A stretch of 57,379 bases of DNA from DATKLX01 sp035542155. GTDB taxonomy: Bacteria > Chloroflexota > Anaerolineae > Anaerolineales > Anaerolineaceae. Positions 25,687 through 34,659 of this stretch are shown here, piece after piece (the stretch's first letter is position 1; each line of letters begins with the position of its first letter). The notes under the pieces were generated by a model, which saw only the letters and a program-made list of their open reading frames with translations, did not search any database and was not told the DNA's origin. A program made the position numbers and the translations under genes. Location of the stretch: assembly GCA_035542155.1 (NCBI GenBank), contig DATKLX010000169.1, forward strand, positions 1 through 57,379, written 5' to 3'.

Positions 25687-25747
25687 CTGGTTCTAAGGAA
25701 GGGGGATGGGTTTGTCAAGGCGCTGACCTTCTGTTTTCAAATAGCAG

Positions 25748-26806
25748 TTAATGGTTCCCAAAACCCTTTACTGCTGTTTTCTGATGGACCCAATCAACCA
25801 CGCGCTTCACGTTGTCGACCGGAGTCTCGGGCAGGATGCCGTGCCCCAGGTTGAAGATGTGCCCCGGGCGGGCGCCCGCCTGCTCCAGGACTCGCTCCAC
25901 ACGCTTCTCCAGCCCGGCCAGCGGAGCGAAAAGCGCGACCGGGTCCAGGTTGCCCTGCACGGCGACCCCGCCGCCCAGCCGCTCGCGGGCCTGATCGAGG
26001 GGCGTCTGCCAGTCCACGCCGATCACATCGCCGCCCGCTTCCATCATCAAGGGTAGCAGCGAGCTGGTCCCGACCCCGAAATGGATCGCCGGAGCTCCCC
26101 TGGAGCGCAGCTCAGCGAAAATCGCCCGGGAATAGGGCAGGACAAACTCGCGGTAATCCTCCGGGGCCAGCGCGCCCACCCAGCTATCGAAGAGCTGCAC
26201 CGCCTGGGCGCCGGAGTCAATCTGCGCGCAGAGATAATCCGCCACGACCCTCGCCAGCCGGGTCATCAGCTCCCGCCAAATCTGCGGTTCGGAGTACATC
26301 AGGCGCTTGGTCCGCATGAAATTGCGTGAGGCGCCGCCCTCGATCAGGTAGCTGGCCAGGGTGAACGGCCCGCCGGCGAAACCGATCAACGCCGTCTTGC
26401 CCTCCAGCTCCGCGCGCAGGATGCGCAGGGTTTCGCAGACGCTGGAGAGCGACTCCCCGACCACTACCGGGCGCAGCGCCGCGACGTCCTCCGCCCTGCG
26501 GACCGGGTTGTGGATCACCGGGCCCTCGCCCGCGGCAAATTCCAGTTGGACCCCCATTGGCACCAGAGGGAGAAGGATGTCTGCGAACAGGATCGCCGCG
26601 TCGACTCCCAGCGCTTGCACCGGCTGCAGGGTCACCTCCGCCGCGATCTCCGGGTGGGCGACGATCTCGAGCAGGGTATATTTTTCGCGCACCGCGCGGT
26701 ATTCCGGCAGGTAGCGCCCCGCCTGGCGCATGAACCAGACCGGGGTCGCGTCCCCCTTCTCACGCCGGCAGGCGCGCAGGAACCGCTCAGCCGGGTTCAT
26801 ACGCAC
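25748..26806 (-). CDS. hemE: uroporphyrinogen decarboxylase
   Basis: 352 residues. The N-terminal signature PVWFMRQAGRYLPEYRAVRE carries the conserved arginines that bind the substrate carboxylates, and the GFAGGPFTLASYLIEGG segment is also typical. Converts uroporphyrinogen III to coproporphyrinogen III, the branch point to the coproporphyrin route. The start overlaps the radical SAM gene end by 20 bases. Confidence 0.95.
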   Translation of the reverse strand: MRMNPAERFLRACRREKGDATPVWFMRQAGRYLPEYRAVREKYTLLEIVAHPEIAAEVTLQPVQALGVDAAILFADILLPLVPMGVQLEFAAGEGPVIHNPVRRAEDVAALRPVVVGESLSSVCETLRILRAELEGKTALIGFAGGPFTLASYLIEGGASRNFMRTKRLMYSEPQIWRELMTRLARVVADYLCAQIDSGAQAVQLFDSWVGALAPEDYREFVLPYSRAIFAELRSRGAPAIHFGVGTSSLLPLMMEAGGDVIGVDWQTPLDQARERLGGGVAVQGNLDPVALFAPLAGLEKRVERVLEQAGARPGHIFNLGHGILPETPVDNVKRVVDWVHQKTAVKGFGNH

Positions 26807-27935
26807 ACGCCGGATCGCTCTCCAGGTAATCGCCGGTGAGCCCGTACGCCCGCCCGCGCTGCCCGCCGCAAATCTGGCGGTAGGAGCAGGCGCCGCATTT
26901 CCCCTTCAGCAGGTCGGGATTGCGCAGCGCCTTGAACAGCGGATGTCCCCGGTAGACCGTGACCACGTCGTCCTGGCGGACGTTACCGGCCGGGATGGGC
27001 AGGAACCCGGACGGCATGATCTCCCCGCAATGGGAGATAAACAGGAACCCGCTTCCATCGTTGACGCCCTTCATCGGCCGGTCCAGGCCGTCGTCGTACT
27101 GGAAGCCTGCACCCTGGAAGGCGATCCCCTCGCCTCCGGACTGGTCCCCCATCTCGGCGGTCTTGCGCTGGATCGCGATCCGCCGGTACATCGGCGCGGC
27201 GGTGGCCTTGACGTCGAACGGCGCGCGCTGCGAGAGGTCGTACAGCCAGTTCAGCACCCGCTCGTGCTCCTGGGGCGAGATCATCCACTCCGCCTGCGCC
27301 CGGCCGGTGGGCACCAGGAAAAAGAGCGACCACTGCACCGCGCCGGCATGCTCGACGAAGGGGACCATCTCTTCGAGGTGGTCCAGGTTATGGCGCGCCA
27401 CGGTCGTGTTGACCTGCGCGCTCAGCCCGATCTGCTGCGCATTGTGGAGGATATCCAGGGTGCGCCGCCACGAGCCGGGCACCTGGCGGAATTCGTCGTG
27501 GACCTCTGGCGCGGGCGCGTCCAGGCTGAGTGCGATCCGGCGGATGCCGGCTTCTTTAGCTCGCTTCAACCGCTCGGCCGTGGGCAGGGCCGTGGCGGTA
27601 GGGGTCAGCGAGCAGCGCAGCCCCTTCTCGGTCGCCGCCGCGATCAGCTCGAACAGGTCGCGGCGCATCATCGGGTCACCGCCGGTGAAAACCAGGATCG
27701 GGCTACCGAAGACCGCCAGGCGCTCGATCAACCGGCGCGCCTCGTTGGTGGTCAGCTCGTCGGGCGAAGGCTGGTGCTGGGCGTCGGCGCGGCAGTGCTG
27801 GCAGGCAAACGCGCAGGCGCGGGTGACCTCCCAGGCGATGGTAAACGGAGCCTGGTCGAAATCGGCCCGCTGCATGCGCTGGTCGTGAAAGCTCCGCTCC
27901 TCCGCGGCGTGTGGGTGGAGATGGGGATGGGTCAT
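26787..27935 (-). CDS. radical SAM/SPASM protein of the heme cluster
   Basis: 382 residues. The radical SAM motif is CAFACQHC (about 40-47), followed by LVFTGGDPMMRRDLFELI. The C-terminal SPASM-type region LKGKCGACSYRQICGGQRGRAY has cysteines for an auxiliary cluster. It resembles the TIGR04053-type proteins and AhbD-related heme-synthesis enzymes found in many heme gene clusters. It sits between hemB and hemE and overlaps both, so a role in heme or tetrapyrrole modification is likely, but the reaction is not certain. Confidence 0.8.
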   Translation of the reverse strand: MTHPHLHPHAAEERSFHDQRMQRADFDQAPFTIAWEVTRACAFACQHCRADAQHQPSPDELTTNEARRLIERLAVFGSPILVFTGGDPMMRRDLFELIAAATEKGLRCSLTPTATALPTAERLKRAKEAGIRRIALSLDAPAPEVHDEFRQVPGSWRRTLDILHNAQQIGLSAQVNTTVARHNLDHLEEMVPFVEHAGAVQWSLFFLVPTGRAQAEWMISPQEHERVLNWLYDLSQRAPFDVKATAAPMYRRIAIQRKTAEMGDQSGGEGIAFQGAGFQYDDGLDRPMKGVNDGSGFLFISHCGEIMPSGFLPIPAGNVRQDDVVTVYRGHPLFKALRNPDLLKGKCGACSYRQICGGQRGRAYGLTGDYLESDPACAYEPG

Positions 27936-29002
27936 CAGGATTCTTTCAGCCAGGCGGCAGCCTCCCGGGCGTGGTAGGTCAGGATCAGGTCGGCCCCGGC
28001 GCGCTTGATCCCGGTCAGGGCTTCTAAAACAGTGTTGCGCTCGTCCAACCAGCCGTTGGCCGCCGCGGCTTTGATCATCGCATACTCGCCGCTGACGTTG
28101 TACGCCGCCAGGGGCAGCTCGGGGAACTGCTCGCGCACCCGGTGGAGGATGTCCAGGTAAGGCAGGGCCGGCTTGACCATGAGCATGTCGGCCCCTTCAG
28201 CCACGTCCAGCGCGGCCTCGCGGAGCGCCTCGCGCGCATTGGCCGGGTCCATCTGATGAGATTTTCTGTCGCCGAACTTTGGCGCGCCTTCGGCCGCCTC
28301 GCGAAATGGGCCGTAAAAAGAGGAAGCGTACTTGACCGCGTAGGAGAGGATAGGAATGTGCTCGAATCCATCCCCGTCCAGCGCTGCACGGATCGCCGCG
28401 ACCATCCCATCCATCATCCCGCTCGGGGCGACGATATCCGCTCCCGCCTCGGCGTGCGACACGGCCGTCCGGGCGAGGATCTCCAGAGTCGGGTCGTTGA
28501 GCACGTAGCCTTCCGGCAGGTGCTCGCTGGCGCGAGTCTCGCCGGCATTGAGGATCCCGCAGTGCCCGTGATCGGTGTACTCACACAGGCACACGTCGGT
28601 AACCACGACCAGCTCGGGGACGGCGCGCTTGATCTCGCGGATCGCTGTCTGGATCACGCCATCCGGGGCAAAATTCTCCGAGCCGATGGCGTCCTTTTCG
28701 GCCGGGATGCCGAAGAGGATCACCGCCGGGATGCCCAGCCGGGCGATCGCTTCCGCCTCCGCGGCCAGTCCATCGACCGTCCACTGGAAGATCCCCGGCA
28801 TCGAGCGGATCTCGCTCTTCGCGCCGCGCCCGGCCCGGACGAACAGCGGGAAGATGAAATCGCGCGGGTTCAGCTCCGTCTCGCGGACCATCCCGCGCAG
28901 CGCGGCGTTCAGCCGCAGCCGCCGCGGCCGCTGGATAGGGAACCCCGCCCCCCGCACGGTCGCTGCCTGGCTGTGAATTGGGATCTCTGTTTGAGCCTTC
29001 AT
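27935..29002 (-). CDS. hemB: delta-aminolevulinic acid dehydratase (porphobilinogen synthase)
   Basis: 355 residues from ATG 29002, preceded by GAGGAG; the longer frame to 29044 is rejected. Schiff-base lysines lie in LSYAVKYASSFYGPFR and DMLMVKPALPYLD. VVTDVCLCEYTDHGHCG provides three cysteines, so it is a zinc-dependent form. Joins two 5-aminolevulinates into porphobilinogen. It is separated from hemD by 225 bases containing two palindromic elements. Confidence 0.95.
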   Translation of the reverse strand: MKAQTEIPIHSQAATVRGAGFPIQRPRRLRLNAALRGMVRETELNPRDFIFPLFVRAGRGAKSEIRSMPGIFQWTVDGLAAEAEAIARLGIPAVILFGIPAEKDAIGSENFAPDGVIQTAIREIKRAVPELVVVTDVCLCEYTDHGHCGILNAGETRASEHLPEGYVLNDPTLEILARTAVSHAEAGADIVAPSGMMDGMVAAIRAALDGDGFEHIPILSYAVKYASSFYGPFREAAEGAPKFGDRKSHQMDPANAREALREAALDVAEGADMLMVKPALPYLDILHRVREQFPELPLAAYNVSGEYAMIKAAAANGWLDERNTVLEALTGIKRAGADLILTYHAREAAAWLKES

Positions 29003-29019
29003 AATTACTCCTCTACCTG

Positions 29020-29042
29020 GTTTCCGCGCTCCGCGTGGGAAC
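29020..29042. repeat. palindrome upstream of hemB
   Basis: GTTTCCGCGC and GCGTGGGAAC, separated by TCC, form a 10-bp hairpin with two G-T pairs. The sequence TTCC-CGC-TCC-GCG-GGAA resembles short palindromes scattered in many environmental genomes, including Chloroflexota. It lies immediately upstream of the hemB ribosome site on the minus strand. Confidence 0.45.
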
Positions 29043-29129
29043 AAGTAACTTATTGCATTCCTTCATTTCGTTGCCAGGAGGGTCGGTAGAACACTAATCG
29101 ATGAGAAATGACATAACCTTCCGACCCGA

Positions 29130-29222
29130 CGAAGCAACACCCAAGCCAACCAAGGGGGACAATACGCCCAGGAGAGGTCCAGTAAGCCAACGCTTTGCCT
29201 GGTAATCTTGGAGATTGCTTCG
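29130..29222. repeat. REP-like inverted repeat between hemD and hemB
   Basis: CGAAGCAACACCCAAG (29130-29145) and CTTGGAGATTGCTTCG (29207-29222) are imperfect inverted copies that enclose 61 bases. The arm CGAAGCAATCTC matches a widespread bacterial REP-like family (GCAATGACA...GAAGCAATCTC); ATGACAT also occurs at 29108. Nothing in the interval codes convincingly. Confidence 0.45.
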
Positions 29223-29227
29223 CCCGA

Positions 29228-29995
29228 TCAACCACCCCTCCCGTAATATTCCACCAGCGCGTCGACCAGCCCATCCACCGTGTACTCCGCGGCGACGAGG
29301 CCCACCTCCAGCCCCTGCGACCGCGCCGTCTCGGCGGTGACCGGCCCGATGCACACGATCAGCGCCTCTCCCAGCAGCTCCCTGGCCCGTTCTCCGAGAA
29401 GGAGAAAATAATTGCGCACAGTCGAAGAGCTGGTGAATGTTGCGACGTCCACGCCTCGCTCCAGCTCGCTCAGCGCAGCCGGGTCCGGGTTGGCTGGCAG
29501 CGTCCGGTAGGCGGCGATCTCCTCAGGAAAAGCCCCCTGCGCCTCCAGCGCTTCGACCAGCGCGCGGCGGGCGATGTCCGCACGCGGGAGGAGAATACGC
29601 TGGCCGCGCACGTTCCCCAGCCCGGGCAGGATCGCTTCGGCCACGTATTCCGCCGGGACGAATTCGGGTGTGACCCCGCGCTCGCGCAGCGCCTGGGCGG
29701 TTGCCGGGCCGATCGCCGCGACACGCACGCCGCCAAACGCGTTCTCGTCCTCGCCCAGCGCAACCAGGCGCTGCCAGAATGCGGCCACCCCGTTGGCGCT
29801 GGTGAAGATCACCCAGCGGTATGCCCTCAGCCCGGCGATCGCCCGGTCGAGCGGGCCGCGCTCCTCCGCCTCTCCGATCTCGATCGTCGGAAAGAGGATC
29901 GGGACTGCCCCCAGGCCGGCCAGCATTTCCAGCAGGGCTTCCGCCTGCGCCCGGGGGCGGGTGACCAGCACGCGCTTGTCCGCCAGCCCGCTCAT
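29228..29995 (-). CDS. hemD: uroporphyrinogen-III synthase
   Basis: 255 residues. HemD is poorly conserved, but ADKRVLVTRPRAQAEALLEM, then WVIFTSANGVAAFWQRL and DVATFTSSSTVRNYFLLL are diagnostic features. Cyclises hydroxymethylbilane with inversion of ring D. Its start overlaps hemC by 4 bases, so it is coupled to it. Confidence 0.9.
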   Translation of the reverse strand: MSGLADKRVLVTRPRAQAEALLEMLAGLGAVPILFPTIEIGEAEERGPLDRAIAGLRAYRWVIFTSANGVAAFWQRLVALGEDENAFGGVRVAAIGPATAQALRERGVTPEFVPAEYVAEAILPGLGNVRGQRILLPRADIARRALVEALEAQGAFPEEIAAYRTLPANPDPAALSELERGVDVATFTSSSTVRNYFLLLGERARELLGEALIVCIGPVTAETARSQGLEVGLVAAEYTVDGLVDALVEYYGRGG

Positions 29996-30909
29996 CGCAG
30001 CAGATCTCCCGCGCCTTGCTCCACCACGCTCCGCGCCAGATCCTCACCGAGCGTTTGCGGGTCCCGGCCGCGTGCGCTGGACCGCACGACGCGGCTGCCG
30101 TCCACCGCGGCCACCATACCGGTGATCTCGATCTCCTCGCCCGCCACCCGCGCGTAGGCCCCCACCGGCGCGGAACAGCCTGCCCCCAGAGCGGCCAGAA
30201 AGGACCGCTCCGCGGCCACGCAGTCCCCGGTCGCCATGTCGTGGACCGGCGCGAGCAGTTCGAGCACGGCGGGGTCGTCGGCGCGGCACTCCATCGCCAT
30301 CGCCCCCTGGCCCGGCGCGGGGAGCATGACCTCGAAAGGTAGAGTTTCGCTCACCTGGCGGCCCAGGTCGAGGCGCTCCACACCCGCCGCGGCCAGCACG
30401 ATTGCCTCGTACTCACCACTCAGCGCCTTGCGGATGCGCGTTTCCACGTTCCCGCGCAGGGGCAGGATCGCCAGGTCGGGCCGGGCGGCTTTGAGCTGAG
30501 CCTGGCGGCGCAGGCTCGAGGTCCCCACACGGGATCCTGGCGAAAGTTCAGCCAGCCGCCGTCCTTCCGCCGAGATCAAGACGTCCCGCGCGTCGCCCCG
30601 CCGGCTAACCGCCCCGATGCACAGCCCCTTCGAGACTTCCACCGGCAGATCCTTGAGCGAGTGCACCGCCAGGTCGATGGCTCCTGAGCGCAGCGCGGCT
30701 TCCAGCTCGGCTGTAAAGACGCCTTTCCCGCCGATCTCCGGCAGGGGGCGTTCCAGTTTTTTGTCCCCTTCGGTTTCCAGGACGATCACCTGAAAGAAGA
30801 GGTCCGGCCAGGCTGCCTTGAGCTGGTCGAGGATGGCGCTGGTCTGCCAGAGCGCGAGCTTCGAAGCGCGGCTGCCCAGGGTGAGAGTTCTTGTGCGGGT
30901 CGGTTTCAT
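29992..30909 (-). CDS. hemC: hydroxymethylbilane synthase (porphobilinogen deaminase)
   Basis: 305 residues. TLGSRASKLALWQTSAIL and the phosphate/arginine segment RGNVETRIRKALSGEYEAI are typical, and the dipyrromethane cofactor cysteine is in ALGAGCSAPVGAYA. Polymerises four porphobilinogens. It is the gene following hemA with 9 bases between, then overlaps hemD. Confidence 0.95.
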   Translation of the reverse strand: MKPTRTRTLTLGSRASKLALWQTSAILDQLKAAWPDLFFQVIVLETEGDKKLERPLPEIGGKGVFTAELEAALRSGAIDLAVHSLKDLPVEVSKGLCIGAVSRRGDARDVLISAEGRRLAELSPGSRVGTSSLRRQAQLKAARPDLAILPLRGNVETRIRKALSGEYEAIVLAAAGVERLDLGRQVSETLPFEVMLPAPGQGAMAMECRADDPAVLELLAPVHDMATGDCVAAERSFLAALGAGCSAPVGAYARVAGEEIEITGMVAAVDGSRVVRSSARGRDPQTLGEDLARSVVEQGAGDLLR

Positions 30910-30918
30910 CGGCCTGAC

Positions 30919-32229
30919 TCACTGGAATAGATACTGGTCGTTCCCGCTGAGGTCGAACAGGCGGGCCAGCGCGTCGACGTATTCGTTGAGCGTTTCCTGG
31001 TCGGCCTCCCTGCGCAGGTGCATGGTCGGCTCGTGGAGGATCTTGCGCACCAGCGAGCGCGAAAGCAGGTCAATTTGCTTCTCGATTTCGGGATCGGCGC
31101 CGCTCAGGTGGTGGAGGGTTTTCTCGACCTCGCGCTGGCGGATGTCTTCGACTTTTTTGTGCAGCTCGCCGATAAAGGGCACCACCCGCAGCAGCTTCTC
31201 GTACTCGCTCACTTCTTCGGCGACGATCGCCTCCGCCCGCGCGATTTCCGCCTGGATTTCGCCGAACGCGCCGCGCGCATAAGCCTGGATGTCATCCATG
31301 TCGGCGACCTGAACGCCGCTCACGCGGCGCACGTCCGGGTCCACGTTTCTGGGTACCGAGAGGTCGATCAGAGCCAGCGATTCCGAGCGGCCGGCCATGA
31401 CCCGGGCAACCAGCTCTGCCGGGAGGATGGGCTGCGCGGCGGCGGTTGCCAGGAAAACCAGGCCGGCGTCTGCCAGGGCTTCCGGCAGCCGCTCGAAGGG
31501 TAAGGCGCTGCATCCCACCCGGGTGGCGACCTCCACGGCCCGCTCGTAGGTGCGGTTGGCCAGCCAGAGGTCTTCCCCGCCGCGCTGGCGCAGGTCCTCG
31601 AGGACCAGGCGACCCATCTTCCCCGCTCCCACTACCAGGATGCGCCGGCCGGCGAGATTCCCCACGGTCCCGGCTGCCATTTGCACGGCCACGGCGCTGA
31701 TACTGGTCGAGCGCCGCCCCAGGCCCGTCTCCGTCCGCACCCGCTTTCCGGCCTGGATCGCGGCCCGGAAGAGCGAGGAGAGGAAATGGCGGGCGCTGCC
31801 GTCCTGCAAACCCGCTTCCAGCGCTCGCGCCACCTGCCCCTGGATCTGCGTCTCCCCTATAGCGATCGAATCCAGCCCGGCGGCGACGCGGAAGAGGTGC
31901 GCGGCAGCCTCGATTCCCACAAAGCGCTGAAAATAGGCGCCGGCGGGCTGGATGGGAGCCCCCGCCGCCTCGCCGAGATAGGCCAGGATCGGCTCGAAGG
32001 GGTCCTCCGCGGCCATCAGCTCCTCGTCCGCGAAGGCCGCCAGCGCGTAGGCCTCCAGGCGGTTGCAGGTGGAGAGGATCGCCAGCTCACGCAGGAGCTG
32101 GTAGCGCCCGCTGCGCAGGGGTATGGTCCGGGCCGCCGCAGCGATGGCCCCCTCGGACAGGCTCAGGCATTCGCGCAGCTCGACCGGAGCGCTGTGGTGC
32201 GACAGGCTGGCGCAGATCAACTGAATCAC
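30919..32229 (-). CDS. hemA: glutamyl-tRNA reductase
   Basis: 436 residues. LSTCNRLEAYAL contains the catalytic cysteine, GETQIQGQVARAL the substrate loop, and RILVVGAGKMGRLVLEDL the NADPH Rossmann loop; the C-terminal dimerisation helix is present. Reduces glutamyl-tRNA to glutamate-1-semialdehyde, the C5 entry to heme, consistent with hemL in the same operon. Its start overlaps the hemY/cgoX stop by 4 bases. Confidence 0.95.
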   Translation of the reverse strand: MIQLICASLSHHSAPVELRECLSLSEGAIAAAARTIPLRSGRYQLLRELAILSTCNRLEAYALAAFADEELMAAEDPFEPILAYLGEAAGAPIQPAGAYFQRFVGIEAAAHLFRVAAGLDSIAIGETQIQGQVARALEAGLQDGSARHFLSSLFRAAIQAGKRVRTETGLGRRSTSISAVAVQMAAGTVGNLAGRRILVVGAGKMGRLVLEDLRQRGGEDLWLANRTYERAVEVATRVGCSALPFERLPEALADAGLVFLATAAAQPILPAELVARVMAGRSESLALIDLSVPRNVDPDVRRVSGVQVADMDDIQAYARGAFGEIQAEIARAEAIVAEEVSEYEKLLRVVPFIGELHKKVEDIRQREVEKTLHHLSGADPEIEKQIDLLSRSLVRKILHEPTMHLRREADQETLNEYVDALARLFDLSGNDQYLFQ

Positions 32230-33725
32230 GGCTGCCCTCCACCCACGCGGATTTGCTCCGGCCGCGCCAGATAAGCCAGGGCTTTCTCAGCCGCCTGGTT
32301 GCCCTGGTGGATGCAGTCCGGCACGCCGACGCCCTCATACGCCGCGCCGGCCAGGAACAGGCCCGGCCACTCGGCGCACAGCGCGTGGAGCTCTTTCACC
32401 CGCTCCAGGTGCCCCACGTCGTACTGCGGATTGCCTTTCGGCCAGCGGTATACCCGCGCCAGGGCCGGCTCGGCGCGGATCCCCAGCAGGTCAGCCAGCT
32501 CCTCGCGCGCGATCCGGACGATCTCAGAATCTTCAAGGTCGACCATCTCTTCATATCCCGGGCCGCCGACGAAGCAGCGCAGGAGGATATGCCTGGCCGG
32601 GGCGCGGTCTGGAAACTTGGTCGAGCTCGCCGTGCAGGCTGAGATGCGCCGCTTTTCGCCGCGCGGGATGATGAAGCCGATCCCGTCGAACGGGTTGCCG
32701 ATCTTGGCCGTCGGGTAGGCCAGCGAAACGGTCGCCGTGGAGACGTAGCGAATCCGGTCCAATGCCTGCGCCACACCAGGGGCGAAACCCTCGACCAGAC
32801 TGGAGGAAACGAAAGCCGGCCCGGCCAGGATTACCGCGTCCGCCGGCCGCCCTGTACCATCCGCGGCGACCACCCGGAACCCGCCCCCCGCTTCGGGCTT
32901 GATGCGGCTCACCGCGCAGTTGGTCAGCACCCGGCCGCCTCGCTCATCGCGCAGGGCATTCGCCAGCGCATCGACCAGCGTCCCCATCCCACCCCGCAGG
33001 GTCACGAAAACCGAGTTTTTCCAGGCTGCCCGCGTGACGCCCCCCAGGCTGGCCTTGCCGTTCGCCCGGCTGGCCTGTCGCTGGGCCAGCATCCCGCGGA
33101 TCAGGCTGCCGTGGCGCTCTTCCAGCGCGCGAAAGCGGGGAAACGTGGCCAGCAAGCTCTGCTGCTCGGGGTCCGAGACGTGGATGCCCGAGAGGAGCGG
33201 CTCGGCGATCTTCTCCAGGGCTTCTTTTCCCAGCCTGCGGCGGATAAAATCGCCGATGCTCTCGTCGGCGCCATCTTTTCGCCGCGGGATCACGAAATCC
33301 ATCCCCATGCGCACCTTTCCCGGCCAGGAGATCAGCGGGGAGACCACAAAGGGCAGAAAGCGGGTGGGGATGATCAGCAGCACCCCATCCGGCATGGGGG
33401 TCAGGCGGCCGCGGTTCACTACGAACAGCTTTTTCTGGCGCGGGTTGGCGCCGGTCAGCGCGGTCTCCAGGCCCAGCTCTACGGCCAGCTCCGCGGCCCA
33501 CGGCTTTTGCTGGAAAAAACTGTCCGGCCCTCCTTCGATGAGGAATCCATCGCGCGCTTCGCTGAGAATCTTCCCGCCCAGGCGAGGCTCGCTTTCGTAA
33601 ACGGTAAAGGTTAGAGGAACGCCATCCTCGCGCGCCTTTTTCTGCAGGGCATGCGCCGCGGCCAGGCCGGTGATCCCCCCGCCGACGATGGCCACCTCTC
33701 TCCCGGGCTGCGTTGATGCGACCAT
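32226..33725 (-). CDS. hemY: HemY-type (copro)porphyrinogen oxidase
   Basis: 499 residues from ATG 33725, five bases from the hemH stop. FAD-binding Rossmann motif VAIVGGGITGLAAAHAL, the DGFLIEGGPDSFFQQKPWA segment and the terminal AGAAYEGVGVPDCIHQGNQA are typical of HemY/PPOX. Because hemQ and hemH are in the same operon and no hemF/hemN is seen, it probably oxidises coproporphyrinogen III to coproporphyrin III (CgoX), not protoporphyrinogen. That part is inference from context. Confidence 0.9.
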   Translation of the reverse strand: MVASTQPGREVAIVGGGITGLAAAHALQKKAREDGVPLTFTVYESEPRLGGKILSEARDGFLIEGGPDSFFQQKPWAAELAVELGLETALTGANPRQKKLFVVNRGRLTPMPDGVLLIIPTRFLPFVVSPLISWPGKVRMGMDFVIPRRKDGADESIGDFIRRRLGKEALEKIAEPLLSGIHVSDPEQQSLLATFPRFRALEERHGSLIRGMLAQRQASRANGKASLGGVTRAAWKNSVFVTLRGGMGTLVDALANALRDERGGRVLTNCAVSRIKPEAGGGFRVVAADGTGRPADAVILAGPAFVSSSLVEGFAPGVAQALDRIRYVSTATVSLAYPTAKIGNPFDGIGFIIPRGEKRRISACTASSTKFPDRAPARHILLRCFVGGPGYEEMVDLEDSEIVRIAREELADLLGIRAEPALARVYRWPKGNPQYDVGHLERVKELHALCAEWPGLFLAGAAYEGVGVPDCIHQGNQAAEKALAYLARPEQIRVGGGQP

Positions 33726-33729
33726 AAGA

Positions 33730-34659
33730 CTATGCGGGCAACCTTTCCAGGATGAATTTCGCCAGCCCTTCGATAAAATCGGGCGAGGCATTCAGCGAAT
33801 CGCTGCGCACCAGGCGGATGCCCTGCTCATGGGCGATCTCCTGCGCCTCGATGTCGATGTCGAAGAGCACTTCGACGTGGTCGGCCATAAACCCGACCGG
33901 CGTGATCAGCACGTCGCGGATCCCATTTTGCGCGAGCTGCGGAAAGATCTCCTCAATGGAGGGTCCGAGCCACTGGCCGGGCGCCGCGCCGGCGCTCTGG
34001 TAGCCAAACGTCCAACGCTCTGCCGGTAGGCCCAGCTCGCCCGCCAGCAGCTCCACGGTCTGGTGGAGCTGCCCGGCGTATGGGTCGCCCTGCGCCGTCG
34101 ACGAGGCCGGCAGACTATGCGCTGTGAACAGGTAGTGGATCTGGCCTCGGGCTTCTTCCGGAAAGCGCTGCTCCGCGGCATGGACTTTGGCCGCCAGCGA
34201 ACGGATCAGGAAGGGCCGGTCGTGCCAGTTGGGGATGAATTCCAGCAGCCGCGGGCAGTGGACCTGCTCCTCTGCCTCGCGGAGCTTCTTCAGGTACGCC
34301 CCCGAGCTCATCTGCGAGGCGTGCGGGGCCATGCAAAACGCCAGGCCGCGCTCATACCCTTCGGCGGCTATCTGAGCCACCGCCTCGCGGATATACGGCT
34401 TCCAGTGGCGCATCCCGACGAAAACGCGGGTTTCCCGGGCCGGGGAAAGGGCGTTCAGGCAGGCCTCCAGACCGCTTGCCTGCGCCCGGGTGAGCTCCAG
34501 GAGGGGCGATCTTCCACCGATCCGCGCGTAACGCTCGCGGATCTCCTCCACCAGCTCTGGCGAGGTGGGCCGCCCACCGCGAATGTCCAGCAGGTACGGC
34601 CCGATATCCTCCAGCGAGTCGGGGCCGCCGTAAGCCATCACCAGCACCGCCGCTTTCAT
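33730..34659 (-). CDS. hemH: ferrochelatase (probably coproporphyrin ferrochelatase)
   Basis: 309 residues, the short bacterial form without a C-terminal extension. FVGMRHWKPYIREAV holds the metal-binding histidine and FTAHSLPASSTAQGDPY the conserved second motif. It inserts iron, probably into coproporphyrin III (CpfC), given the neighbouring hemQ. It overlaps hemQ by 4 bases at its start. Confidence 0.95.
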   Translation of the reverse strand: MKAAVLVMAYGGPDSLEDIGPYLLDIRGGRPTSPELVEEIRERYARIGGRSPLLELTRAQASGLEACLNALSPARETRVFVGMRHWKPYIREAVAQIAAEGYERGLAFCMAPHASQMSSGAYLKKLREAEEQVHCPRLLEFIPNWHDRPFLIRSLAAKVHAAEQRFPEEARGQIHYLFTAHSLPASSTAQGDPYAGQLHQTVELLAGELGLPAERWTFGYQSAGAAPGQWLGPSIEEIFPQLAQNGIRDVLITPVGFMADHVEVLFDIDIEAQEIAHEQGIRLVRSDSLNASPDFIEGLAKFILERLPA

